From the NCBI RefSeq assembly GCF_014650675.1, contig NZ_BMVK01000002.1:353880-417879 (forward strand): a stretch of DNA of 64,000 nucleotides, in the 5' to 3' direction. This document shows, one piece after another, positions 1-8,708 of this stretch. A program made the translations under genes and the position numbers. This DNA is from Streptomyces anulatus. Its GTDB lineage: Bacteria; Actinomycetota; Actinomycetes; Streptomycetales; Streptomycetaceae. Position 1 is the first letter of the stretch. Each line of letters begins with the position of its first letter. The notes below the pieces were generated by a model. The model was given only the letters and a program-made list of their open reading frames with translations. It searched no databases and was not told where the DNA came from.

Positions 1-240
1 AGCTCCCGGGGCGCTGCCCCGGACCCCGCTCCTCAAACGCCGGAGAGGCTGGGGTGGGGCGCCTCACTCGCAAAAGAGGCGGAATAGTGACCGACTCACC
101 CGCCGGAGTGGCTGAGGGTGACCGACTCAAGCCCCGGAGGGGCTGGGGTGGGGGCGCCGCTTCAGTCGCCGCGAGGGCGGAAACGCAAGTGGGCGGGGCC
201 CGATCCACGGGCCCCGCCCACCGCACAACCGCTCAAGACC
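1..240. repeat. Intergenic left edge with three imperfect GC-rich repeats
   Basis: No gene is supported here. Three imperfect copies of a unit reading roughly CGCCGGAGnGGCTGnGGTG lie at about 38-60, 101-120 and 131-155. The first is preceded by CCTCAAACGCCGGA (31-44), a 14-mer that recurs in the tandem array near 43516. Such elements are common in Streptomyces between convergent genes. The stem-loop at 189-221 is listed separately. Confidence 0.5.
189..221 (-). terminator. Terminator hairpin after malic enzyme
   Basis: A perfect 14-bp stem (GTGGGCGGGGCCCG at 189-202 with its complement at 208-221) and a 5-nt loop lie 20 nt beyond the malic enzyme stop on the minus strand. There is no clear U-tract, as is usual in Streptomyces. 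Confidence 0.75.
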
Positions 241-1482
241 TCAGCGCCGAGCCACACCCTCCGCACGGGCCGCCGCGGCCACCGCCGCGGTGACCGCCGG
301 GGCGACCCGCTCGTCGAACGGCGACGGGATCACGTAGTCCGCCGCCAGCTCGTCGCCGACCACGTCGGCCAACGCGTTGGCCGCGGCGATCTTCATGCCC
401 TCGGTGATCCGGGAGGCCCGGACCTGGAGCGCGCCCGCGAAGATGCCCGGGAACGCCAGCACGTTGTTGATCTGGTTCGGGAAGTCGGACCGCCCGGTCG
501 CCACGACCGCCGCGTACTTGTGCGCGACATCCGGGTGGACCTCCGGATTCGGGTTGGCCATCGCGAAGACGTACGCGCCGGGCGCCATCGAGGCCACCGC
601 CGCCTCCGGGACCGTACCGCCGGAGACACCGATGAAGACGTCCGCACCGGCGAGCGCCTGCTCCAGCGAACCGGAGAGGCCGGCCCGGTTGGTCAGTTCG
701 GCCAGCTCGCGCTTGACCTCGGTGAGGTCGTCGCGGTCGCGGCTGACGATGCCCTTGCGGTCGGCCACCGCGATGTCGCCGATCCCCGCCTCCAGCAGGA
801 ACTTGGCGATGGCCACGCCCGCTGCGCCGGCGCCGGAGATGACGCCGCGCAGATCGCCGAGCGTCCGCCCGGAGAGCTTCGCGGCGTTGCGCAGGGCGGC
901 GAGGGTGACGACCGCGGTGCCGTGCTGGTCGTCGTGGAAGACCGGGATGTCCAGGCGTTCCTGGAGCTTGCGCTCGATCTCGAAGCACCGGGGCGCCGAG
1001 ATGTCCTCCAGGTTCACCCCGCCGAACGAGGGGGCGAGCCGGACGACGGTCTCGACGATCTCGTCGGCGTCGGTGGTCGCGAGCGCGATCGGCACCGCGT
1101 CGACGCCGCCGAACTGCTTGAAGAGGATGGCCTTGCCCTCCATGACGGGGAGGGACGCCTCGGGCCCGATGTCGCCGAGGCCGAGCACGGCGGTGCCGTC
1201 CGTCACGACGGCCACGACCTGGGACTTCCAGGTGTAGTCGTGGACGAGCTCGGGGTTGTCGGCGATGGCGCTGCACACTTTCGCCACACCGGGCGTGTAC
1301 GCCAGGGAAAGGTCGTCCTTGTCCCGGATCGGGACGGTGGCCTGCACGGCCATCTTCCCGCCCCGGTGGAGGGCGAAGGCCGGATCGAAGGGCTCGTCGG
1401 CCCCGGTGTCCGCTGCGCTCGTGCGCTGGATGCCGCTGTCGGTAGTGCTGTCGCTGCGAGGATTGACGATCTCCGCTGCCAT
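241..1482 (-). CDS. NAD(P)-dependent malic enzyme
   Basis: Cytoplasmic enzyme that oxidatively decarboxylates malate to pyruvate, linking the TCA cycle to pyruvate supply. The 413-residue product has the bacterial short malic enzyme layout. An N-terminal catalytic domain carries the PGVAKV and FHDDQHGTA motifs (metal and malate binding). A C-terminal Rossmann domain carries the dinucleotide signature GAGAAGVA. About 40 N-terminal residues are poorly conserved. The ATG at 1482 has AAGGGG 8 nt upstream. It is divergent from an amino-acid ABC operon across 524 bp. The family is certain; NAD versus NADP preference cannot be read from sequence, although close Streptomyces homologues next to this transporter are annotated NAD-dependent. 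Confidence 0.93.
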   Translation of the reverse strand: MAAEIVNPRSDSTTDSGIQRTSAADTGADEPFDPAFALHRGGKMAVQATVPIRDKDDLSLAYTPGVAKVCSAIADNPELVHDYTWKSQVVAVVTDGTAVLGLGDIGPEASLPVMEGKAILFKQFGGVDAVPIALATTDADEIVETVVRLAPSFGGVNLEDISAPRCFEIERKLQERLDIPVFHDDQHGTAVVTLAALRNAAKLSGRTLGDLRGVISGAGAAGVAIAKFLLEAGIGDIAVADRKGIVSRDRDDLTEVKRELAELTNRAGLSGSLEQALAGADVFIGVSGGTVPEAAVASMAPGAYVFAMANPNPEVHPDVAHKYAAVVATGRSDFPNQINNVLAFPGIFAGALQVRASRITEGMKIAAANALADVVGDELAADYVIPSPFDERVAPAVTAAVAAAARAEGVARR

Positions 1483-2006
1483 GGTGTTGACCCCTTAAGT
1501 CTTCATCGTTTGAGGGTGGCCACTCCTGGTTGAGGAGGGGTGGGCGGGCACCGCGTACGTGCCCCGCACCGGGCGGTTGGCCCGCCCCGGCAGGGATTGA
1601 GGTACATACGCGCGGGCGCGCCGCACACGCGCCCTGAGCCCCGGATGAGGGGTGTAAACGTCTTTCTTACCGGACGAACGGGGTTACGGACGAGTCCATA
1701 TCGACGCGGTGACGTGACTCATAGTCGAATATCTGGACAAGTCGGCAAACCAGCATAAATGCCGTCCACCAGTCAAGACATGCCGAAGATTCTCCGGCGG
1801 GGGGAATGAATCCCCACAGATGGTCCGGTCCTCGTGTACCGGCCGTTGATGATCGGGGGTCGCCCGTTATCCGATTTTGACATGCCAAGACCCCTGAATG
1901 GGTCAGTCCGAATGGCAGGATGCCGTCATCACACATGGTGGCGACACTCGAAGGTGCGTGCCAAGCCGCCCACCAGCACCACCCTCACCTGCCGGAGGAT
2001 CCCGAC
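1483..2006. other. Long divergent intergenic region (malic enzyme / amino-acid importer)
   Basis: No convincing gene in 524 bp. GC content is lower than in the flanking genes, as in promoter DNA. A TTGACA hexamer at 1877-1882 points toward the ABC operon, but the -10 about 17 nt later is poor. An imperfect dyad (ATATCGA near 1700, TCGAATAT near 1730) surrounds TGACGTGACTCA and could be an operator. An ATG at 1920, in frame with the binding-protein gene, has no Shine-Dalgarno. Confidence 0.4.
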
Positions 2007-2969
2007 ATGACCGCAAGCACCACGCGTCGCACAACCGCGAAGTCCCGAATTGCGGCGATCGGCGCCATCGCGGTCGCCGCCTCCCTGCTGCTCACCGCCT
2101 GTGGTGACCAGACAGACAGCTCCTCCCAGGAGGGAGGCAGCGGCAAGGAGACCAAGAGCGGTGCTCCGCTCTTCTCGAAGCTGCCGGAGAAGTACCAGAA
2201 GTCCGGTGTGATCAAGGTCGGCACAAATGCCGAATACGCCCCGATGGAGTCCGTCGAGAACGGAAAGATCGTGGGCGTCGATCCCGATCTGGCCGAGGCT
2301 CTCGGCAAGCAGCTCGGTGTGAAGTTCGAGTTCACCTCGGGTTCCTTCGACGGTCTGATCACCGCCCTGAACAGCGGGCGTCACGACATCGCGATGTCGT
2401 CGATCACGGACAACAAGCAGCGCCAGGAGGGCCTGGACGAGTCGGGCAAGAAGCTGGGCGAGGGCGTCGACTTCGTCGACTACTTCCTCGCCGGCACCGC
2501 CGTGTACACGAAGAAGGGCAACCCGCAGAACATCAAGTCCATCGAGGACCTCTGCGGGAAGGCCGCGGCCGTGCAGCGCGGCACCACGTACGAGAAGGCA
2601 CTCAAGGCGCAGTCGAAGGCCTGTACGGACGGTGGCGAGAAGGCCGTCAAGATCGAGTCGTTCGAGAACGACACCGAGGCGCAGACGCGCGTCAAGTCCG
2701 GCGGTGCGGTCGCGGGCGTCAACGACTACCCGGTCGCGGTCGACCTGGCCCGCAAGGCCGACGGCGGCAAGGCGTTCGAGGTCGTGGGCGAGCAGATCGA
2801 CGCCGGCCCGTTCGGCATCGCCGTCAAGAAGGACAACACGGGGCTGCGCGACGCCCTGAAGGAGGCTGTCGACGCGATCATCGCCGACGGTTCGTACCAG
2901 AAGGTGCTCGACAAGTGGGGCGCCGGTACGGGAGCGATCGACAAGGCCGCCGTCAACGGCGGCAAGTGA
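2007..2969 (+). CDS. Amino-acid ABC transporter substrate-binding lipoprotein
   Basis: Extracytoplasmic receptor of a polar amino-acid importer (SBP_bac_3 family; glutamate or similar is the best guess). The 320-residue product has a basic N-terminus, a hydrophobic core and a lipobox LTAC, so it should be lipid-anchored at the cysteine near residue 31. The mature part shows typical family-3 segments, for example VGTNAEYAPMES and VGVDPDLAEALGKQLG. The ATG at 2007 is chosen because GGAGGA lies 7 nt upstream. The longer in-frame ATG at 1920 lacks a ribosome site and would bury the lipobox. It is the first gene of a three-gene operon with permease and ATPase. Confidence 0.93.
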   Translation: MTASTTRRTTAKSRIAAIGAIAVAASLLLTACGDQTDSSSQEGGSGKETKSGAPLFSKLPEKYQKSGVIKVGTNAEYAPMESVENGKIVGVDPDLAEALGKQLGVKFEFTSGSFDGLITALNSGRHDIAMSSITDNKQRQEGLDESGKKLGEGVDFVDYFLAGTAVYTKKGNPQNIKSIEDLCGKAAAVQRGTTYEKALKAQSKACTDGGEKAVKIESFENDTEAQTRVKSGGAVAGVNDYPVAVDLARKADGGKAFEVVGEQIDAGPFGIAVKKDNTGLRDALKEAVDAIIADGSYQKVLDKWGAGTGAIDKAAVNGGK

Positions 2970-2997
2970 CCGGACGCTCCACTGAAGGGCAGTCACC

Positions 2998-3966
2998 ATG
3001 ACTGACAAGTTCGACAAGACACCCGCCGGTTCACCGGCCGGCCAGGTGTCCGTCTCCAAGGGCGCCACCCCGGCCCCGGAGAACATCAAGGCCATCCCGG
3101 TCCGCCATGTCGGCCGCTGGATCAGCGGCGTCGTGGTCATCGGCCTCCTCATCGCCCTCGGGTACGCCTTCTCGCAGGGCAACATCCAGTGGCACGCCGT
3201 GGGCGACAAGCTGTTCGACAGCACGGTCGTCGCCGGTGCGGGCCGCACCCTGCTGATCAGCGTCCTCGCGATGGTGCTCGGCGTCATCCTCGGCGTCGTG
3301 CTGGCCGTGATGCGCCTGTCGAAGAACCCGGTCACCAGCTGGGTCGCCTGGCTGTACATCTGGTTCTTCCGGGGCACCCCGGTCTACGTACAGCTGCTGC
3401 TCTGGTTCAACCTGGCGCTGATCTTCCCGGTCCTGAACATCCCGTTCATCTACAAGGACGAGATGACGGACGTCATGACCCCGTTCATGTGCGCCCTGCT
3501 GGGGCTCGCACTGAACGAGGCCGCCTACATGGCGGAGATCTGCCGGGCCGGCATCCAGTCGGTCGACGAGGGCCAGACCGAGGCCTCGCACGCGCTGGGC
3601 ATGACCCAGGGCAAGACCATGCGCCGCGTGGTCCTCCCGCAGGCGCTGCGGGTGATCATCCCGCCGACCGGCAACGAGTTCATCAACATGCTGAAGACCT
3701 CCTCGCTGGTGTACGCGGTCACGTACAACGAACTGCTCCGCTCCACCTCGCAGATCGGCTCCACGTCGTACGCGGTGATGGAGATGCTGTTCGTGGCGTC
3801 CATCTGGTACATCGTGATGACCAGCGTGTTCAGCGTCGGCCAGTACTACCTGGAGCGCCGCTACGCCCGCGGCTCGCTGCGGTCGCTGCCGCTCACTCCG
3901 CTGCAGCGCGTCAAGGTCAACCTCGCCGCGTTCAGCAACCGGCCCTCCGGAGGTGTCTCCGCATGA
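2998..3966 (+). CDS. Amino-acid ABC transporter permease
   Basis: Inner-membrane subunit of the importer encoded with the preceding binding protein and following ATPase. The 322-residue protein has a roughly 40-residue hydrophilic N-terminus, a first membrane segment near residues 40-60, and then the HisM/GlnP-type five-helix core. The EAA loop ([22 protein letters not shown]) sits around residues 198-220 and contacts the ATPase. It starts 28 nt after the binding protein stop, and its TGA overlaps the ATG of the ATPase gene, implying translational coupling. The substrate is inferred only from family. Confidence 0.93.
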   Translation: MTDKFDKTPAGSPAGQVSVSKGATPAPENIKAIPVRHVGRWISGVVVIGLLIALGYAFSQGNIQWHAVGDKLFDSTVVAGAGRTLLISVLAMVLGVILGVVLAVMRLSKNPVTSWVAWLYIWFFRGTPVYVQLLLWFNLALIFPVLNIPFIYKDEMTDVMTPFMCALLGLALNEAAYMAEICRAGIQSVDEGQTEASHALGMTQGKTMRRVVLPQALRVIIPPTGNEFINMLKTSSLVYAVTYNELLRSTSQIGSTSYAVMEMLFVASIWYIVMTSVFSVGQYYLERRYARGSLRSLPLTPLQRVKVNLAAFSNRPSGGVSA

Positions 3967-4727
3967 CCATCCCCATGGTGAAGGCCGAGGGCGTCCACAA
4001 GTCCTTCGGCGCAGCCCACATCCTCAAGGGCATCGACCTGGAGGTCGCCCCGCGTGAGGTGTTCTGCCTGATCGGCCCGTCCGGCTCCGGCAAGTCGACC
4101 TTCCTGCGGTGCATCAACCACCTGGAGAAGGTCAACGCCGGCCGGCTCTCGGTCGACGGCCAGCTGGTGGGCTACCGGCAGAAGGGCGACAAGCTCTACG
4201 AGCTGAGGGACAGCGAGGTCGCCCTCCAGCGCCGCGACATCGGCATGGTCTTCCAGCGCTTCAACCTGTTCCCGCACATGACGGCCATCGAGAACGTCAT
4301 GGAGGCCCCGGTCCAGGTCAAGGGCGAGTCCAAGGCCGTGGCCCGGGCCCGCGCCGAGAGGCTGCTGGACCGGGTGGGCCTCTCCGACAAGGCCGGGAAC
4401 TACCCCACCCAGCTCTCCGGTGGGCAGCAGCAGCGCGTCGCCATCGCCCGTGCGCTGGCGATGGAGCCGAAGCTGATGCTCTTCGACGAGCCGACCTCCG
4501 CGCTCGACCCGGAGCTGGTCGGCGACGTCCTGGACGTCATGCGCGGCCTGGCCGAGGACGGCATGACGATGATCGTCGTCACCCACGAGATGGGCTTCGC
4601 CCGCGAGGTGGGCGACGCGCTGGTCTTCATGGACGACGGCGTGGTGGTCGAGTCGGGCCACCCGCGCGACGTGCTGACCAACCCTCAGCACGACCGGACG
4701 AAGTCGTTCCTGTCGAAGGTGCTGTAG
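3963..4727 (+). CDS. Amino-acid ABC transporter ATPase
   Basis: ATP-hydrolysing subunit (254 residues) of the polar amino-acid importer. Walker [10 protein letters not shown] is at residues 38-46, followed by a Q-loop, the signature [10 protein letters not shown], Walker [15 protein letters not shown] and the switch histidine in VVTHEMG. This is the GlnQ/GluA subclass. The open frame extends far upstream inside the permease gene, but the ATG at 3963 overlapping the permease stop (ATGA) is clearly the start. The operon ends at a large hairpin at 4756-4795. Confidence 0.95.
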   Translation: MTIPMVKAEGVHKSFGAAHILKGIDLEVAPREVFCLIGPSGSGKSTFLRCINHLEKVNAGRLSVDGQLVGYRQKGDKLYELRDSEVALQRRDIGMVFQRFNLFPHMTAIENVMEAPVQVKGESKAVARARAERLLDRVGLSDKAGNYPTQLSGGQQQRVAIARALAMEPKLMLFDEPTSALDPELVGDVLDVMRGLAEDGMTMIVVTHEMGFAREVGDALVFMDDGVVVESGHPRDVLTNPQHDRTKSFLSKVL

Positions 4728-4755
4728 GGCTTGTAGGGCAGGGCCCCGTCGCATA

Positions 4756-4795
4756 CGGGAGGGCGGTACGGACCACGGTCCGCACCGCCCTCCCG
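4756..4795. terminator. Bidirectional terminator hairpin
   Basis: A 19-bp stem with one A:C mismatch (4756-4774 with 4777-4795) lies between the convergent ABC operon and the following minus-strand membrane protein gene. It is nearly symmetric and can serve both transcripts. Confidence 0.8.
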
Positions 4796-4812
4796 CGCGT
4801 CGGGCCGCGCCC

Positions 4813-5613
4813 TCAGCCCTTCGGCAGCACCTCCGGGCCGGTGAGCAGCTTCTTCAGCTGCTGCCGGGAGAGCGGGGGCTCCGGCAGCAGCGGCCCCAGG
4901 GTGCCGGAGCCCTCGAAACCGGTACTGGAGCGTACGAGGAACTGCGAGCCGTCCGACTGCGCGAGCCGGCCGACCAGTTCGGGCCCCCAGCCGACGTTGT
5001 CGTCGCCCGAGTAGTCCATCGAGTCGTGCCACGTCGTCAGCGTGCGGCCGTCGGGCAGCACCTCACGCACGCAGTCGTCACGGGCCGGTTCCTGGCCGAT
5101 GCGAGCGCAGAGGTCCTCGGCCGGATCGGCCGGGCGGCCCATCTTCCTCTCCAACGCCTCCCGGTCCATCAGGGTCAGCAGCAGGTAGCCGACGCCGCCG
5201 TCCTTGCGGAACGCGTACTGCCCGTCCAGCGGACCGAGGTAGGTGGTTCGCGCCTGTTCGGGGGTCGCGTTCTTGATGAGCGCGAGGAGCGAGACCTCCT
5301 CGATCTCCCCCACGTCCGCCGGCAGCAGCGCGGCCAGCCGTTCGGCCTTGGCCGACGCGGGGGCGGGCGCCGATGTGGTCGGAGAGGCGGACGGCCCTGC
5401 CGACGCCACCGAGGTGTGTGCCGGGTCCTCGTCGCCGCCCGTCCGGGGCAGGGTGAACGCCCCGGCGGCGACCACCACGAGGACGGCGGCGGAGGCGGCG
5501 ACCCGGCGGCGCCTGCGGATCCGGGCGGCCTTCGCGTACACGGCCCCGGCGGAGAACGCGGGCTTCCCCGCTCCCTCGACGGCGCGGCCGAGCAGTTCAC
5601 GGACGTCGTTCAT
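4813..5613 (-). CDS. Membrane-anchored protein coupled to a sigma factor
   Basis: Unrecognised 266-residue protein. A short cytoplasmic N-terminus (about 35 residues) is followed by a basic RIRRRRR stretch, one membrane helix near 38-57, a Pro/Ala/Ser-rich linker, and an extracytoplasmic domain of about 170 residues. Its ATG overlaps the stop of the sigma-factor gene (ATGA at 5610-5613), so the two are co-translated. This arrangement is typical of a small sigma factor with a membrane regulator. There is no zinc-binding anti-sigma motif (HxxxCxxC), so an anti-sigma role is inference from position only; it could equally be an envelope target of the sigma factor. Confidence 0.7.
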   Translation of the reverse strand: MNDVRELLGRAVEGAGKPAFSAGAVYAKAARIRRRRRVAASAAVLVVVAAGAFTLPRTGGDEDPAHTSVASAGPSASPTTSAPAPASAKAERLAALLPADVGEIEEVSLLALIKNATPEQARTTYLGPLDGQYAFRKDGGVGYLLLTLMDREALERKMGRPADPAEDLCARIGQEPARDDCVREVLPDGRTLTTWHDSMDYSGDDNVGWGPELVGRLAQSDGSQFLVRSSTGFEGSGTLGPLLPEPPLSRQQLKKLLTGPEVLPKG

Positions 5614-6098
5614 ACCAATTCCTCCGCCATCCCGGCGCGCAGCGCCGCCAGGCCCCGAGCCGTGTGGCTCTTGACCGTGTTCGTCCGCATCCCGAGCGCC
5701 TCGGCCGTGGCCTCCACGCTCAGGTCCTCCCAGTAGCGGAGCACCAGCACCGCCCGCTGCCTGGCCGTGAGCCGGGCGAGCGCCTCCCTGACGACCAGGC
5801 CGGTGTCCGTGTCGGCCGTGTTCCCGGGGCGGTCGGGCAGTTCGCCGTAGGCCCGCTCCCGCCGCCAGAACCGCCGACGGCTCGCGATGAACGTGTTGAC
5901 CAGCGTCTTACGGGCGTACGCCTCGATGTTGTCGAGCCGCCCGTGGCGCCGGCCACCGAGGACGACCTTGACCAGGGTGCTCTGGACGAGGTCCTCGGCC
6001 TCGTGCCGGTCGCCGCAGAGCAGATAGGCGCTGCGGAACAGCGCGGTGCGTCTGCCCTCCACGAAGTCGTGCAGCGCCGCGTCGTCATCGGCCCGCAT
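5610..6098 (-). CDS. SigE-family (ECF-like) RNA polymerase sigma factor
   Basis: Sigma factor of 162 residues with sigma-70 region 2 (AYLLCGDRHEAEDLVQSTLVK, about residues 24-44) and region 4 (LTARQRAVLVLRYWEDLSV with a helix-turn-helix ending NTVKSHTARGL). It belongs to the Streptomyces SigE70-type ECF group. The open frame continues upstream through the methyltransferase shadow. The ATG at 6098 is chosen because GGAGAGG lies about 8 nt upstream and the protein then begins directly at the family N-terminus. It is translationally coupled to the membrane protein downstream. Confidence 0.88.
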   Translation of the reverse strand: MRADDDAALHDFVEGRRTALFRSAYLLCGDRHEAEDLVQSTLVKVVLGGRRHGRLDNIEAYARKTLVNTFIASRRRFWRRERAYGELPDRPGNTADTDTGLVVREALARLTARQRAVLVLRYWEDLSVEATAEALGMRTNTVKSHTARGLAALRAGMAEELV

Positions 6099-6226
6099 TC
6101 GGGCCCCTCTCCGGAATTCGCATGCCCCGCCCCCTCCTCTTCCCGCTCCCCGGCCCGCGGAGGCGGACCGTCTCACCCTTCCAGTGCGCCGGGGCCCGGG
6201 GCAGGTTGCGGGCGGCGACAGAAAAA

Positions 6227-6265
6227 AGAGGGGCGGTACGGGCTCCACGCCCGTACCGCCCCTCT
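6227..6265 (-). terminator. Intrinsic terminator with U-run after methyltransferase
   Basis: A perfect 17-bp stem (6227-6243 with 6249-6265) has a 5-nt loop. On the minus strand it ends in a run of six T (plus-strand AAAAAA at 6222-6227), a textbook rho-independent terminator that is unusual for this GC content. It lies 34 nt past the methyltransferase stop. Confidence 0.9.
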
Positions 6266-6298
6266 CGGCGCTGTACGGCTGCCGCCCTTCGCGGGCGG

Positions 6299-7060
6299 TT
6301 ACTTCACGGCGAGGACCAAGGTGTCCGAGGGGGACGCCCAGACCGCGCGGGCCTCGCCGAACCCGGAGGCCAGCAGGGTGCGGGCGTGCCAGTCGGCGGA
6401 GGGCATGTCGCCGTCCGCGTGCTCGCCGTAGATCGCGAACCGCTCGGCCGTGGGCGCGGCAAGGACCGGGTCCTTCGCGGCGACGGCCCACCAGTCCGCC
6501 CAGTCCAGCGCCCCGGCGGCCTTGGCCCGGTCCATCGCGGCGTGCCGGTGGGCGCGTTCGGCGGCGTTGATGCGGGGCGTGCCCGTGTCGATCGTGCGGT
6601 CGGCGTTCATGAACACCCCGCCGTCCCGGACGAGGCCGCCGAGCTGCCCGTAGAGCGTGGTGAGCGGATCGCGGTGCAGCCAGTGCAGGGCGGTGGCGGT
6701 GAGGACGGCGTCGTACGAGGTGTGGGGCAGCCGGGCGGTCCAGTCGGGGTCCTTCAGGTCGGCGGTGACGAAGGTGACCCGGTCGTCGCCGTCGAAGGTG
6801 CCGCGGGCGATGGCCAGGAGCGCGGGGTCGAGGTCGACCCCGGTGCTCGTGGCGTTCGGGAACCGCTTGAGGAGCCGGTCCGTAATACTTCCCGTACCGC
6901 ACGCGAGGTCGAGCACCCGCGGTTCCGGTCCGACGACCGCCTCGACCATGTCCAGCATCACCCGGAACCGCTCCTCGCGGTCGGGCATGTACCACTCCTG
7001 CTGCCGGTCCCAGCTCTCCTGCCAGGACTGCCAGTCGGTACCCGTAGCCGTCTCCGTCAC
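6299..7060 (-). CDS. Class I SAM-dependent methyltransferase
   Basis: Cytoplasmic methyltransferase of about 253 residues. The SAM-binding motif I reads VLDLACGTGSITDRL, followed by an acidic residue ending strand 2 (GVDLDP) and the motif LTATALHWLHRD. This resembles the trans-aconitate 2-methyltransferase and ubiquinone/menaquinone C-methyltransferase-like group; the substrate is unknown. The GTG at 7060 has GGAGG 5 nt upstream. A GTG at 7072 is possible but overlaps that ribosome site. It is transcribed divergently from the CGNR protein across about 90 bp. Confidence 0.85.
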   Translation of the reverse strand: MTETATGTDWQSWQESWDRQQEWYMPDREERFRVMLDMVEAVVGPEPRVLDLACGTGSITDRLLKRFPNATSTGVDLDPALLAIARGTFDGDDRVTFVTADLKDPDWTARLPHTSYDAVLTATALHWLHRDPLTTLYGQLGGLVRDGGVFMNADRTIDTGTPRINAAERAHRHAAMDRAKAAGALDWADWWAVAAKDPVLAAPTAERFAIYGEHADGDMPSADWHARTLLASGFGEARAVWASPSDTLVLAVK

Positions 7061-7148
7061 GCCAACCTCCACGTAATGCCCGTTTACGACAATCGACCAT
7101 TACACTGGCCGACGCCCCGACTCTAGACCGACACCGTAAGGACTACAA

Positions 7149-7769
7149 GTGGAACTGGCCTATTACTCGGACTACGCCGTGCGCCTGGTCAACACCGAGG
7201 AGCCGGCCCGCAACAAGGACGCCCTCACCTCGGTCGAGGCGGTCCGGGAGCTGTTCGGAGCGAATCAGCAGGCGGCGCGGCGGACGACGGACGCGGACGT
7301 GACCCGGTTCCGTTCCGTACGGGCACGGCTGCGCGCGGTCTTCGACGCGGCGGACGGCGACGACGAGACGCTCGCGGTCGACCTGCTGAACTCGCTGCTG
7401 CTGGAGTTCCCGGTGAGCCCGCAGATCTCGGGGCACGACGTACGCGACCAGGACGGCAGGCCGGACTGGCACATGCACCTGGCCGACCACCCGTCGAACG
7501 CGACCGCCGGCTACGCGGCCATCGCGGCGATGGGCCTGGCCTTCCACCTCACCGAGCACGGCGTGGACCGCCTCGGCCTGTGCGAGGCGGCGCCGTGCCG
7601 CAACGCCTACCTGGACACCTCCACCAACCGCTCCAGGCGCTACTGCTCGGACCGCTGCGCGACCCGCGCGAACGTGGCCGCCTACCGGGCCCGCAAGCGC
7701 GAGGAGGCCGAGCGCACCGGCCGCAGCGCGGAGACCGCCCAGCCCAGCACCGCCGTCACCGACCTCTGA
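7149..7769 (+). CDS. CGNR zinc-finger / ABATE-domain protein
   Basis: Likely DNA-binding regulator of 206 residues. An N-terminal ABATE-like alpha-helical domain covers about 1-130. A C-terminal CGNR-type treble-clef zinc finger has cysteines at 145, 150, 166 and 170 and the conserved N-R-S-R-R-Y-C-S segment. The family is widespread in Streptomyces and presumed to regulate stress or neighbouring genes, but targets are unknown. The GTG at 7149 has AAGGA about 7 nt upstream. Its last 88 bp overlap, on the opposite strand, the 3' end of the sodX gene, so transcripts of the two can pair. Confidence 0.82.
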   Translation: MELAYYSDYAVRLVNTEEPARNKDALTSVEAVRELFGANQQAARRTTDADVTRFRSVRARLRAVFDAADGDDETLAVDLLNSLLLEFPVSPQISGHDVRDQDGRPDWHMHLADHPSNATAGYAAIAAMGLAFHLTEHGVDRLGLCEAAPCRNAYLDTSTNRSRRYCSDRCATRANVAAYRARKREEAERTGRSAETAQPSTAVTDL

Positions 7770-8110
7770 CCCTTCGCCAGGGGCCGGTAGCGGGCCCGCA
7801 CCCGGGCCAGCACCAACTCCTCCGGCACGGTCCCGTAGTCGGTGCTGTCCCCGCCCGCGAAGGTGTTGTCGCCCCGCACCCACCAGCCGCCGGGCCGCCG
7901 CTCGGTGGCCCGTTTGACCACCAGCAGGTCCTGCTGGAAGGGGTGCCGCAGGATCACCACGTCACCGGGGCTCACGGGCGCCCCGTACTGCACGAGCAGC
8001 AGGTCGCCGTGGTAGAGCGTGGGCACCATCGAGGGACCCGTCACCTCCACCACCCGCAACGGACGCCGCGTCACCCGCCCGCCTCCGGACACCTGTCGCC
8101 GCTCCGGCAT
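7682..8110 (-). CDS. sodX: Nickel-type superoxide dismutase maturation protease
   Basis: Signal-peptidase-I/S26-like protease (142 residues) that removes the leader of SodN so that the nickel-binding histidine becomes the N-terminus. The catalytic serine is in GPSMVP (Ser27) and the lysine base in LLVVKRA (Lys66). A box-E-like RGDNTFAGGDSTDYG follows. There is no obvious membrane anchor, as expected for this subfamily. The start at 8110 has GGGAGG 8 nt upstream; the in-frame ATG at 8131 sits directly on GGAGG and is less likely. It is divergent from sodN, the usual arrangement, and overlaps the CGNR gene by 88 bp at its 3' end. Confidence 0.88.
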   Translation of the reverse strand: MPERRQVSGGGRVTRRPLRVVEVTGPSMVPTLYHGDLLLVQYGAPVSPGDVVILRHPFQQDLLVVKRATERRPGGWWVRGDNTFAGGDSTDYGTVPEELVLARVRARYRPLAKGQRSVTAVLGWAVSALRPVRSASSRLRAR

Positions 8111-8298
8111 CTCCGGCACCTCCCGGTCCATCCTCCAGCACATCGTCAGTACATCGCCCGTGCACCGCTCCGTACATTCGGCCGACGGCCCGATTCTCAC
8201 ACCGGACTTTTGACCTAAGCCCCTGGGGCAGCCACGGAAAGCGGCGCTCCACGGAGTAATGTCCCACCTGAGAAGACGATCACGAGGAGGACAGCTCC

Positions 8299-8694
8299 AT
8301 GCTTTCCCGCCTGTTTGCCCCCAAGGTGAAGGTCAGCGCCCACTGCGACCTGCCCTGCGGCGTGTACGACCCGGCCCAGGCCCGCATCGAGGCCGAGTCG
8401 GTCAAGGCCGTCCAGGAGAAGTACCAGGCCAACGAGGACGCGGACTTCCGCACCCGCGCCGTCCTGATCAAGGAACAGCGCGCCGAGCTCGCGAAGCACC
8501 ACATCTCGGTGCTCTGGAGCGACTACTTCAAGCCCCCGCACTTCGAGAAGTACCCGGAGCTGCACCAGCTGGTCAACGACACCCTGAAGGCGCTCTCCGC
8601 GGCCAAGGGCTCGAACGACCCGAAGACGGGCCAGAAGGCTCTGGACCTCATCGCCGAGGTCGACCGGATCTTCTGGGAGACCAAGAAGGCCTGA
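8299..8694 (+). CDS. sodN: Nickel superoxide dismutase
   Basis: Cytoplasmic Ni-SOD precursor (131 residues) that disproportionates superoxide to O2 and H2O2. A 14-residue leader is followed by the nickel hook HCDLPCGVY. After cleavage by SodX, His1, Cys2 and Cys6 coordinate nickel and Tyr9 lines the substrate channel. The remainder is the four-helix bundle that forms a hexamer. The ATG at 8299 has GAGGAGG 8 nt upstream. In S. coelicolor sodN is regulated by nickel through Nur and, post-transcriptionally, by the 3'-UTR RNA of sodF; whether that applies here depends on the 8200-8298 leader. Confidence 0.97.
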   Translation: MLSRLFAPKVKVSAHCDLPCGVYDPAQARIEAESVKAVQEKYQANEDADFRTRAVLIKEQRAELAKHHISVLWSDYFKPPHFEKYPELHQLVNDTLKALSAAKGSNDPKTGQKALDLIAEVDRIFWETKKA

Positions 8695-8708
8695 TCTCCG
8701 GCTGGGCG

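Noticed and set aside
118..1533. 471-codon plus-strand frame across the malic enzyme gene
   Set aside because: Mirror frame of a certain minus-strand gene; Arg/Gly/Asp-rich product without motifs. The same applies to the other long opposite-strand frames over known genes.
1667..1936. 89-codon minus-strand frame in the malic enzyme / ABC intergenic region
   Set aside because: No ribosome site, no recognisable domain, and it lies in promoter-like AT-richer DNA.
1920..2006. Upstream ATG extending the binding-protein gene by 29 codons
   Set aside because: No Shine-Dalgarno, and the added residues would push the lipobox out of signal-peptide position.
7108..7125. CTCTAGACC as a DasR box before the CGNR gene
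   Set aside because: Only one half-site resembles dre; the TGG half is missing.
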